DNA of 64,000 nt from Planococcus citri. Lineage: Eukaryota; Arthropoda; Insecta; Hemiptera; Pseudococcidae. Made by a program: the position numbers and the translations under genes. The stretch spans positions 88,437,469-88,501,468 of the forward strand of contig NC_088677.1 in NCBI RefSeq assembly GCF_950023065.1, written 5' to 3'. The notes below the pieces were generated by a model, which did not search any database, had not been told where the DNA came from, and saw only the letters and a list, made by a program, of their open reading frames with translations. This document shows, piece by piece, positions 53,369 through 64,000 of this stretch. The stretch's first letter is position 1, and each line of letters starts with the position of its first letter.

Positions 53369-56169
53369 GTCCGCCATATGACAAAAAGAGTAATTGCCCC
53401 CCCCCGCCGATCCACCAGGACAACTTTTTTCTTAAAGGGGACATCCTAAGGAACATTTTAAAGCAAACTTACCCAAAAAAAAGTTGGCCCTACTTAGAAA
53501 ATGGCGGCCATTTTGATTGACAGGTCAGCCGAAATTGCAGATTTTGCGTAAGATCATGCAAAAATTTATCACCTGTCAAAATTTCAAGTGCTTAAGTGCA
53601 TTTTTCGATTTTTGGTGAATTTTTGAAAATCCAATTTAGGCCAAAAATGAAGGAAAAAATCAAAATTTTACCAAATTGACCAAGAAAGCTGAAATTTGGG
53701 GTATACCCTATTTTCGACATGCCAAATCGATTGGAAACGATTTCAACCCGTTTTGAGCAGTTCTGGAGCATCCAGCAGATTTTTGAAACTCGAAATTCCC
53801 AAAAAAATCATCAAATTGGAGTTGTGAAGCTGAAATTTATTCTAAAAACTAATTTCAATACGCTACGAAGTACTGCAGGTGAATTTCAAGTCGTTTTGGA
53901 GGCTCCAGCGACTTTTTGAAAATTCCTGAGGCCTCCAGCAGATTTCTGAAACTTTAAATTTTCACAACATTTCATCAAATGGAGATGGAAAGCTGAAATT
54001 TACTCTACACTCCAATTGCAACACCCTCTGAAGACGACTTCAGGTGGGTTCAAGTCATTTTAAAGCCTCCAGCGACTTTTTTGAAAATTACTGGAGCCTC
54101 CAGTAGATTTTTGAAACTTGAAATTCCCGCAACATTGATTTAGCAAATGGAGTTGGCAAGCTGAAATTTACTTCGAAGACTACATGGTGGTTTCACATGG
54201 TTTTGAAGCTTCCAGCTACTTTTAGGAAATTTCAATTTTCCAAAAAAATGCCATACAACCATTGAAAAAGTCACTGGAGGCTCCAAAACGACTTGAAATC
54301 CACCAGCAGTCCACTTCGTAGCGTATTGAAATGAGTTTGCAGAATGAATTTCGACTCTCCATCTCAGTTTGATGAAATTTTGGGAAATTAAAAGTTTCAA
54401 AAATCTGCTGGAGGCTCCAGTAATTTTCAAAAAAGTTGCTGGAGGCTCCAAAACGACTAGAAATCCACTAGCAGTCAACTTCGTAGCGTATTGAAATTAG
54501 TTTGCAGTTTCAGAAATCTGCTGGAGGCTTCAGGAATTTTCAAAAAGTCGCTGGAGACTCCAAAACGACTTGAAATTTACCTGCAGGACTTCGTAGCGTA
54601 TTAAAATTAGTTTTTAGAATAAATTTCAGCTTCACAACTCCAAGTTGATGAAATTTTTTGGGAATTTCGAGTTTCAAAAATTCACTGGAGGCTCCAGTAA
54701 TTTTTGCAAAAAGTCACTGGAGGCTCCAAAACGACTTGAAATTCACCTGCTGTCGAAGGAATAGCGTGTTGAAGTTGGTGTGTAGCGTGAATTTCGGATT
54801 CCCATCTTCATTTGAGGAAATTTTGTGGAAATTTCGAGTTTTAGAAATCTGCTGGACGCTCCAGGACTGCTCAAAACGGTTTAAAACCGCTGTCAATCGA
54901 TTTAGCAAGTTGAAAATAGGATATACCTCAACTTTTCGCTTTCTATGATCAATTTGATGAAATTCTGATTTTCCCCCCTCATTTTTGGCTTAAATTTGAT
55001 ATTCAAAAATTCACCAAAAATCGAAATTTTACCAAATTGCTTTAGGAAGCTGAAATTTGAGATATGCCTTATTTTTGACTTGCCGAATCGATTGGAAACG
55101 GTTTCAAGCCGTTTTGAAAAATTCTGGAACCTCCAGTAGATTTTTGAATTTTGAAATTTCCATAAAATTTTATCAAATGCTGTTTGAAATCCAAAATTTA
55201 TTCTGTAAGCTAGTTTCAATACGTTTCGAAGTCGACTGCTGGCAAGGTTGAATCATTTTGGAGCCTCCAGCGACTTTTTGAAAAATCTGGGCGCTTTCCG
55301 TAGATTTTGGATACTTGAAATTTCCACAAAATTTCATTAAATGCATTTGGAAAGCCGAAATTCATTCTATAAACCAATTTCAACACACTATCGAGTCGTC
55401 TGCAAGTGAATTTCAAGTCGTTTTGGCGCCTCCAGCGACTTTTTGGAAATTACTGGAGCCTCCAATAAAATTTTGAAACTGGAATTGTAGATTTCCAACT
55501 GTACATTGGATAGAATTTTGTGAACATTTCAAGTTTCAAAAATCTACTGGAGGCTCCATTAATTTCCAAAAAGTTGCTAGAGGCTCCCAAACGACTAGAA
55601 ATTCACCAGCAGTCGACTTGATAGCGTGTTGAAGTTGAAATGCAGCGTGAATTTCGGATTTCCATCTTCATTTGATGGAATTTTGTGGAAATTTCAAGTT
55701 TTAAAAATCTGCTGGAGGCTCCAGAACTGCTCAAAATGGTTTGAAACCGTATTCAATCGATTTGGCAGTTCAAAAATATGGTACATGCCGAATTTCAGCT
55801 TTCTTGGTCAATTTGGTAAAATTTTGATTTTTTCCCTCATTTTTGGCCTAAATTCGATTTTCAAAAATTCACCAAAAATCGAAAAACGCACTTTAGCACT
55901 TGAAATGTTGACAGGTGATAAATTTTTGCATGATCTTTCGATCTACCTTTGTAAAGTTTGAAAAATTTCGTGCAAGTCCTATGTTGAAACGCAAAATCTG
56001 CAATTTCGGCTGACCTGTCAATCAAAATGACCGCCATTTTGTAAGTAAAGCCAACTTTTTTTTGAGCAAGTTTGCTTTAAAATGTTCCTTAGGTTGTCCC
56101 CTTTAAGAAAAAAGTTATCCCGGAGAATCGAGGGGGGGGTGCAATTACTCCTATTGTCATATGCCGGAC
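53369..56169. mobile_element. Foldback family A, complete copy with both ends (2.8 kb)
   Basis: The inverted ends begin GTCCGCCATATGAC (left) and GTCCGGCATATGAC (right). They extend over about 200 bp through 'aacttttttcttaaagggga', 'aatggcggccattttgattg' and 'cagccgaaattgcag'. TA abuts both ends. Inside are about 160-bp units carrying 'ctggagcctccag' in both orientations. The order is arm, inverted arm, an internal inverted junction of subterminal sequence at about 54,900-55,090, then a second arm pair. No ORF is preserved between copies, so it is non-autonomous. Confidence 0.8.
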
Positions 56170-56189
56170 TAATATGTATGTAGTATTTA

Positions 56190-56300
56190 TTTGAGTTACC
56201 ATTTTTAAAAATTCACGAAAAATCGTAAAATCAATTTGGGCAGCCCAAGCTCAGAATTATGTTCCGAGGTCTTGGTGAAATTGGGCACTTTCAGTGAGCC
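56190..56300. repeat. Family B/C terminal fragment
   Basis: 'aaaaattcacgaaaaatcgt', 'caatttgggcagcccaagct' and 'gaattatgttcc' match the arm of the 33.1-34.6 kb element. It lies just outside the complete family A copy. Confidence 0.4.
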
Positions 56301-57955
56301 CAATTTCAAACTATTCTAAATTGACGAGCCGTACAGGATCCCACGTCAACGTTGTTACTCTCCAAATTTGAAAAAGCTCATCTTCGCTTCATATTATTAT
56401 GAAAAATTTACCAATCCAGAAAATGATACAGCAAGTAAACAAGGTATACCTAGCCATGGAATTACATTCCTTCGCGTACTTATTTCAACGCCGCAGTAAC
56501 CTACACAGTACACAGTTACACACAACATAAACTACAGACTAGAGCTGGTAATGTAGGCATATTGATTCATAAACTCGAGTTCTACCCCTTTGCCTGGCAC
56601 TTCCATTAGTTGCCCAAACATACGTACGAGTAGGTATACATGCCTGGTAGCCTACACGTTTACCTACGCATATTACTTCATCCACTCGATACCTTTTCAA
56701 AGTTGTTCAACAATGTTCGTTTGTCGCGCATCCCACGTATTTGAAAAAGCCCTCGAATTACCGCCGTCCTCGTCGTCTTTTTCACCGATGAAAATTCGTC
56801 GATTTTTTTTTTCAAAATTACGAGCGAGAATCAGCGTTGGTCGTCGCGAGACCGAAGAAGAAAGCAGCTCGACAAAACTCGACGGTTGGCTAGTTTCGGT
56901 AATTGAATCGTTAGCTGCTTATTTGGTTATTAAATTTCGCAGCCTCGCGTTTCTCTATACCTATTACCTTGGAAAAAACGATGTTATTTCGCGTCAAAAT
57001 GTTGATTACAGTACCTACGACGAAAAGACTGCAGAAACGAAGATGACGAGAAAAAAAACGCGCGCGGGAGAAAAAGAACAATTATATAAGAGAAATATAT
57101 ATAAAAAGTCGGGCGAGAAACTTGCCGTTTAATAACTTCTACGCGAGTTTTTAATTAAGCTTCGTCCTCGGCTCGTTCTCTCATCGCGAAAAACCTTTGG
57201 CGCGTTGAAGAGCAGGCGAAAAAAAAATACCAAAAAACAACAATAACAAACTGCGTGTACAAAAAAAAATGGAAACAAAAACAACCCCGGTAAAAAATTA
57301 AGAAAACATTTTTAATTACGTCGAATAAATTAAAATATCTGTCAATGAAATTATACGCGAACACGCTTGCGCCGCGCCTCTTGTTTCTCTTCCTTAAGCC
57401 CGTCGTCGTGGTCCCGATCTGAATTATCATCATTAGCATTCGAAAGTAAAAGTAACACGCTTTGACGGAATTTTTTTCAAAGACCGGAGAAACTGCTGAA
57501 AATACGAGTATCTTCGCGATGGTTCAATCCACCCCTCTGTTAGGTTTGCTTAACGCCTACGCTTTTACTACTCATCGTCGTGTACATTTTCTTGATTCTG
57601 ATTTCAGTTGATCCGATAAATTGTGTACAAAGTTAGCGGATCTTTTCTCTTTTCATTTCACCCTCGTTTTCCACCTTTTTTTCCATTCGGCCAAATCTTT
57701 CTCAAGTTGATTTTCCAAATGTCGTTAAAGTAAAATAAACTTTTCGTCGTTCAGATATTTCAATTCAGCGTCAACTTTTTCTTTCTTTCTTTCATTTCTC
57801 CTCTCCTCTACCCTAACCCTTTCCTCGCGACAGTTTCGAATTAATTTTTCAGATAGCGAATCAACTCTTTCGGGCGTCGCTGTGTTTTTTAGGTCGCACG
57901 TCAGATTGTTTGCTTGCTCATCGTGCATATTTCAAATATTCAAACTAACTGTCCA
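56301..57955. other. No gene recognised
   Basis: The longest ORF outside transposons lies here (plus strand, 56,713-57,132 from its first ATG, 139 codons). It is rich in Ser, Lys and Arg, has no recognised domain and no splice or promoter support, and shadows open frames on the other strand. A CT-rich stretch follows near 57.78 kb. Confidence 0.4.
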
Positions 57956-57959
57956 TGTA

Positions 57960-59830
57960 GTCCGGCATTTATGATAATAGGAATAATTGCAACCAGCCCC
58001 CCCCCCCGGGTCGATCCTCTAGAACAATTTTTTTCTCAAAGAGTACATCCAAAGGAATGTTGGCCATACGAACAAAACGCCATCCATTCGGACTCGCACG
58101 AAATTTGTCCAACTGGACAAAGCTAGATCGAAAGAGCATGCAAAAATTCAACACCAGTCAAAAATTTCAAGTGCTTAAGTGCCTTTTCCAATTTTTGGTG
58201 AATTTTTGAAAACCAAATTCAAGCCAAAATTGAGGGGAAAAATCGAAATTTTACCAAATTGACCTAGGAAGCTGAAATTTGGCATGTACCATATTTTTGA
58301 CCTGCCAAATCGATTGAATACGGTTTCAAACCATTTTGAGCAGTTCTGGAGCCTCCAGCAGATTTTTAAAACTTGAAATTTCCACAAAATTCCATCAAAA
58401 TATGAAGATGGAAATCCGAAATTCACGCTGCATTCCAACTTCAACACGCTATCAAGTCAACTGCTGGTGAATTTCTAGTCGTTTGGGAGCCTCCAGCAAC
58501 TTTTTGGAAATTACTGGAGCCTCCAGTAGATTTTTGAAACTTGAAATTTTCACAAAATTCTATCCAATGTACAGTTAGAAATCTACAATTCCAGTTTCAA
58601 AATTTTACTGGAGGCTCCAGTAATTTCCAAAAAGTTGCTGGAGGCGCCAAAACGACTTGAAGTGTGTTGAAATTGGTTTAAAGAATAAATTTCGGCTTTC
58701 CAAATGCATTTAATGAAATTTTGTGGAAATTTCAAGTATCCAAAATCTACGGAAAGCGCCAAGATTTTTCAAAAAGTCGCTGGAGGCTCCAAAATGATTC
58801 AACCTTGCCAGTAGTCGACTTCGAAACGTATTGAAACTAGCTTACAGAATGAATTTCGGATTTCAAACTGCATTTGATAAAATTTTATGGAAATTTCAAA
58901 ATTCAAAAATCTACTGGAGGTTCCAGAATTTTTCAAAACGGCTTGAAACCGTTTCCAATCGATTCGGCAAGTCAAAAATAAGGTATATCTCAAATTTCAG
59001 CTTCCTAAAGCAATTTGGTAAAATTTCGATTTTTGGTGAATTTTTGAATATCAAATTTAAGCCAAAAATGAGGGAAAAAATCAGAATTTCATCAAATTGA
59101 TCATAGAAAGCGAAAATTTAAGGTATATCCTATTTTCAACTTGCTAAATCGATTGACAGCGGTTTTAAACCGTTTTGAGCAGACCTGGAGCGTCCAGCAG
59201 ATTTCTAAAACTCGAAATTTCCACAACATTTCATCAAATGAAGATGGGAATCCAAAATTCACGCTACACACCAACTTGAACACGCTATTTCTTCGACAGC
59301 AGATGAATTTCAAGTCGTTTTGGAGCCTCCAGCGACTTTTCGCAAAAATTACTGGAGCCTCCAGTAAATTTTTGAAACTTGAAAAATTCAGTTAGAAATC
59401 CGAAATTCGTTCTGTAAACTAATTTCAATACCCTATGATGTCGGCTGCAGGTGAATTTCAAGTCGTTTTGGAGCCTCCAGCGACTTTTTAGAAACTTCTG
59501 TTTATCGAAAAAATGCCACAAAATCAGCACGAATTAACCTTAGCACTTCAGCACATCATGTGCAGAGTGAATTTCACCTTTCCAGCTCCATTTATTAATG
59601 AAAAATGTAAAAAATTTCAAGTTTAAAAAATCAACCGCTGGCTCCAGAACTCTTCAAAACGGGTTGAAACTGTTTCCAATCGATTCGGCAGGTCAAACAT
59701 AGAGTACATCTCTCAAATTTAAGCTTTCTATATCAATTTTTGGTGAAATTTTGATTTTTCCTCTCATTTTTGGGCTTTTGATTTTCAAAAATTCACCAAA
59801 AATCGAAAAAAATTGCACTTAAATTTTCAG
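57960..59830. mobile_element. Foldback family A, copy lacking its right end
   Basis: It starts TA|GTCCGGCATTTATGATAATAG and proceeds through the G/C-run, 'agctagatcgaaagagcatg', 'ttccaatttttggtgaattt', arm units, and the same inverted subterminal junction seen in the complete copy (here about 59,010-59,130). It ends at 'attgcacttaaattttcag' about 250 bp short of a right terminus. Confidence 0.75.
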
Positions 59831-61410
59831 ATTTAGACACATCTGTTATTCTCAACTAAACTTCTTCTGGAAAATTAATGATTTCAAAATATCGCCTTAT
59901 TCTCTCAATTCGACCTCACTGATCACTCGCCTTCCTTCAGGTGTGCTCGAAATACGGTCAACACAAAATTACACGTTGTCTGTGTGGGTGTCGAGTTCAA
60001 ATTTCTGTTCATTGCTCGGTTTCTTTCGATTTTTTCCCTTCCTAGTCCACTTTACCCGAAACGAACCATTTTCACGATATAGGTATCGTACACGTGTACC
60101 TATACCTACTAATATCTGGGAACTTATAATATAAAATTCTGGTCGTATTGGAGTGAGTAGGTAAAGAGGTATGGATAGACGAAGTGTAGAAATTCATCCT
60201 GGCCCAAATAGCGAACACGTCGTACCTACTCGTATATCGGGCCAAGCTGTGTGAGCAATAGATGAGCTACGGGAGTTAATTAATTACAAGATTTAACACA
60301 GAAAGCTTAATTAATTTTCTTACGCTCAGCGTTTCGAAGAAGATTTAATTAAAATGGTGTTTAGATTCCAAAAAGGTTGGATAGGTATTACGTTTCATCG
60401 TCGTATACACTTACAACAAAGTATATACAGATGATATACACGTAGACGTACACACGAACGCTTCTGCTGGCACTTTAACCTGCGATGCTGCTGCTGCTGC
60501 TGCAGATACCTACTGATGCGATGCGATGCCTACACCAGCGTCTAAAGCGCCGCACGCCGGCACGTTTCGCGACGTCGTCACATCATACCTGTAATTTTCA
60601 TCGTCGTCGTCTCGTAGCCCTATCTTACGTGCCATATCACTCGAGCCGAGCCTTTTTACCATCATTTAAAACAACAAAGCAACCCGAAACAGCCAACCTC
60701 GCTAATGCCACCGAATGTGGCATTGTCTTTTACTAGGGTATACCTTGTACCCTCTGCTCTTATGATGATTTCACTCTCAACACAGCACCTCCCTCGTTTT
60801 TCATCCCGTTACCCCTTTCTTTTATTCGCGTATTTCTCTGCATAATGTCTATTTATTGTATCTCCATTGTTGGTACTTGTTGCCATGACTCGAACGGTTC
60901 CTCTCTGGCTCTCTGCTCCGACTCCGACGAGCTACCTTCTACCATTAATAATCATTTTCTCTCTTCTTCGCCCCAGCTCAGCCCCTCTTGCACTCGTGCA
61001 TGAGACATCTAACCGTAAATCTTGCTTCCTTAAACGCTAGCTAGGTACACGAACGCGAAATATAGGCTAAAATGCGCGAAACTATAAAACGCGATGAGCA
61101 ACAAGTAACAAATATTATATCATGCGATTCCAACCCTTTCCTGCTCCATATTCTTATTCGTTTCGTACACCCCTCACATAATCTGCTTCTTGAACAACGT
61201 TATATACCTTCGTCGTTGTACCCGCAATCAGTTTATTTAGATATCACATTATTTAGTCGACTTTATCTTTCTCTTTCGTTATCATTTTTCATGCGACGGA
61301 AAGTTTTCTGTAACGAGACAATACGCGTGAAGTGTTCTAATGCCCTCAAATTCAAGTAAATCATACTTCACGTGATTTCTTTGGGATGCAGTTCTTCTTT
61401 TAAATTTTCA
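59831..61410. other. No gene recognised; CTG and CGT runs
   Basis: A (CTG)n stretch lies at about 60,485-60,503 and GATGC repeats at 60,517-60,530. Short ORFs lack domains. Confidence 0.45.
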
Positions 61411-61414
61411 CATT

Positions 61415-63300
61415 GTCCGGCATATGGCATATTTCATATACAGAGTAATGGTACCACTCTCTAAATCCTCCAGGGCAACTTTTTTCTTAAAGGAGACATC
61501 CTAAGGAACACTTTGAAGCGAACTTGGCAAAAAAAAGTTGGCCCTGCGAACAAGATGGCGGCCATTTTGATTGACAAGTGAGCCGAAATCGCAGACATTT
61601 GCTTTCCAACATACACAAGGACTCGCTCGAAACTTGTCCAACTGGACAAAGCTAGATCGAAAGAGAATGCAAAAATTCAACACCAGTCTAAAATTTCAAA
61701 TGCCTAAGTGCCTTTTCCGATTTTTGGTGAATTTTTGAAAACCAAATTCAAGCCAAAATTGAGGGAAAAGATCTAAATTTTTCAAAATTGACCTAGGAAG
61801 CTAAAATTTGGCATGTACCATATTTTTGAACTGCCAAATCGATTGAATACGGTTTCAAACCATTTTGAGCAGTTCCAGAGCCTCCAGCAGATTTTTAAAA
61901 CTTGAAATTTCCATCAAATGAAGATGGAAATCCGAAATCCACGCTGCATTCAAACTTCAACACGCTATCAAGTCGACTGCTGGTGAATTTCAAGTTGTTT
62001 TGGAGCCTCCAGCGACTTTTTGGAAATTACTGGAGCCTCCAGTAGATTTTTGAAACTTGAAATTTCCACCAAGTTCTATCCAATGTAGTTAGAAATATGC
62101 AATTCAGGTTTCAAAAATTTACTGGAGGCTCCAGTAATTTCCAAAAAGTCGCCGGAGGCGCCAAAACGAGTTGAAATTCACTTGCAGTCGACTCGATAGT
62201 GAATTGAAATTGGTAAAGAATGAATTTCGGCTTTCCAAATGCATTTAATGACATTTTGTGAAAATTTCAAGTATCCAAAATCTACGGAAATGCCAAGATT
62301 TTTCAAAAAGTTGCTGGAGGCTTCAAACTGGCTCAACCTCGCCAGCAGTCGACTTCGAAACGTATTGAAACTAGCTTACAGAATGAATTTCGGATTTCAA
62401 AACAGCATTTGATAAAGTTTTATGGAAATTTCAAAATTCAAAAATCTACTGGAGGTTCCAAAATTTTTCAAAGCGGCTTGAAACCGTTTCCAATCAATTC
62501 GGCAAGTCAAAAATAGGGTATATCTCAAAATTCAGCTTCCTAAAGCAGTTTGGTAAAATTTCGATTTTTGATGAATTTTTGAAAATCAAATTTAAGCCAA
62601 AAATGAGGGAAAAAATCAGAATTTCATAAAATTGATCATAGAAAGCGAAAAGTTGAGGTATATCCTATTTTCAACTTGCCAAATCGATTGACAGCGGTTT
62701 TGAACCATTTTGAGCCGTTCTGGAGCCTCCAGCAGATATTCAAACTTGAAATTTCTACAAAATTTCATCAAATGAAGATGGATTTCCGAAATTCACGCTG
62801 CACTCCAACCTGAACACGCGATCAAGTCGCCTGCTGGTAAATTTCAAGTCGTTGGAGAGCCTCCAGCAACTTTTTGGAAATTACTGGAGCCTCCAGTGAA
62901 TTTTTGAGACTTGATTTGCAGATTTCTAACCACATTGGATAAAATTTTGTCGAATATTTCAAGTTTCAAAAATCTACTGGAGGCTCCAAAAATTCTCAAA
63001 AAGTCGCTGGAGGCTCCAAACTGACATAAACTCACCAGCAGTCGACTTGATGGCGTGTTTAAATTGGAGTGCAGCGTGAATTTTGGATTTCAAATTTCAT
63101 TTGATGGAATGTGGAAATTTCAAATATCTTCTGGAGGCTTCAGAACTGCTCAAAATGGTTTGAAACGGTTTCCAATCAATTTGACAGGTCAAAAATGGGG
63201 TATAGGTATGCTAAATTTCAGCCTTCTAAGTCAATTAGATAAAATTTTGATTTTTTTTCTCATTTTTGGCTTGAATTTGGTTTTTTAAGTTCACAAAAAA
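61415..63300. mobile_element. Foldback family A, copy lacking its right end
   Basis: It starts GTCCGGCATATGG and has 'aacttttttcttaaaggaga', 'agatggcggccattttgatt' and 'agctagatcgaaagagaatg'. The arm units, inverted subterminal junction (about 62,540-62,670) and second arm set follow in the same order as the 57.96-kb copy. It fades at about 63,300 with 'gttcacaaaaaaatcacttg'. Confidence 0.75.
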
Positions 63301-63470
63301 ATCACTTGGAAAAGAAAGAGAATCGCTAACATTGGTTACCTCGAGGCTAGTGAGGTGGAATTTATTTATTTTTTGTTGGGGGGGGAGGGCTGAATTTCTC
63401 ATCGTAATACCCAACTGTGTAGTTTCATTGCTCGGAACTGCTGCAATCAGAGCAGATCTGCTTGCAAAAA
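63301..63470. other. No gene recognised
   Basis: Short AT-rich spacer with a G-run near 63,380. Confidence 0.4.
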
Positions 63471-63474
63471 TTTA

Positions 63475-64000
63475 AAAGTAAATGAGAGTGTAATTTCACA
63501 AATATTTTTTTGGAAAATTAAAGTAGGCATTTTTTCTATTTCAGGAAAAAAGCGAAACTTTTGACAATTCTTGGAGAAGAGTGAGACTTCTTGGAATTTT
63601 AGGCACAAAACCCACAATTCCTTGAAATAAGTTTTAGGAAGAAACGAGCCTTTGACAATAATTTTACCAAAAAGCAGGGCTTCTAAACAATTTTGACTCG
63701 AGAAAAAAATATCCAAAATTTTTAGCAATTAGGTATGCTAAAAAGTAAAAACGAAAACTTTTTACAGTAAAATTTTCGAAAAAACAAAGACTTTTTAGAA
63801 GTTAGGTACTAAAAAGGAATACTTTTTGTGTAATTTTTATCAAAAAAGCAAGCCCTTTGGGTAATTTTTGAAGAAAAAAAACGTGAAACTTTGCAGAAAT
63901 TCTGCTAAAAAGATACCATTTTTATTTAAAAGAAAGACTGACAATTTTAGTAACATGCAAAACTGTTTGAAAGTTATTAACAAATAAAGTGATTTTTTTC
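63475..64000. repeat. Degenerate 'ggcaatttttgacaa' repeats
   Basis: Same type as 3.7-4.5 and 41.5-42.6 kb: 'cgaaacttttgacaattctt', 'gccctttgggtaatttttga'. It runs off the window end. Confidence 0.5.

Noticed and set aside
56590..57132. Longest open frame outside transposons, 180 codons
   Set aside because: It begins at a TTG; from its first ATG it has 139 codons. The text is Ser/Lys/Arg-rich with no domain, promoter or splice support.
53719..63288. Recurrent predicted peptides with text like VNFGFPSSFDEILWKFQ and KICWRLQN
   Set aside because: They recur because they translate the foldback units (often the CTGGAGGCTCCAG region) in either orientation. Frames differ between copies and are broken, so this is not a protein family.
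1..64000. tRNA, rRNA or CRISPR-like features
   Set aside because: No cloverleaf with a convincing T-arm (GGTTCGAATCC type), no rRNA core sequences and no regularly spaced direct repeats with unique spacers were seen. The DNA is eukaryotic in character.

Overview
The window reads as AT-rich arthropod nuclear DNA. The many TACCTAC/GTAGGTA and ACGAGTA strings, together with the retroelement types, suggest a sap-feeding hemipteran such as an aphid or scale insect. That organism call is inference from sequence style and is held loosely. No convincing host protein-coding gene is visible. Almost every recognisable protein fragment belongs to a transposable element, and nearly all of these are broken by frameshifts, stops, deletions or nested insertions.

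Layout. 0-9 kb: foldback repeat copies, the 3' tail of an RNase H-bearing non-LTR element (minus strand), degenerate tandem repeats and a possible solo LTR. 11.9-15.4 kb: a degenerate jockey/CR1-like non-LTR element (plus strand), split by a 1,331-bp hAT-like element with an 8-bp target duplication. 19.1-20.5 kb: a minisatellite running flush into a 754-bp TIR element that carries a FLYWCH-like ORF. 26.3-29.2 kb: an RTE-like non-LTR element bounded by a 13-bp target duplication, lacking its RT core and itself split by a 524-bp TIR element. 33.1-34.6 kb: a 1.5-kb foldback element. 36.7-38.4 kb: a small Ty3/gypsy-like LTR remnant with a mutated integrase and a hairpin MITE in its 5' LTR. 43.2-44.8 kb: a TIR element with internal copies of its own ends. 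46.1-49.7 kb: an endonuclease-RT-RNase H non-LTR element (minus strand). 51-63.3 kb: four large copies of a 'GTCCGGCATATG' foldback family, one with both ends (53.37-56.17 kb).

How it fits together. The window looks like a transposon-rich intergenic region or a very long intron. Three minus-strand sites (about 9.17, 29.64 and 45.09 kb) join a 3' splice site directly to a 5' splice site, the form of recursive ('ratchet') splice sites. This would fit a giant minus-strand intron. Two TATA-plus-splice-donor arrangements (22.4 and 25.0 kb) and one open minus-strand block with splice-like borders (40.75-41.01 kb) are the only weak hints of host gene parts.

A recurring theme is non-autonomous elements that contain extra internal copies of their own terminal motifs or repeated inverted modules. 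Three foldback families also share subterminal and palindromic modules. All family assignments were made by eye and no search was run.
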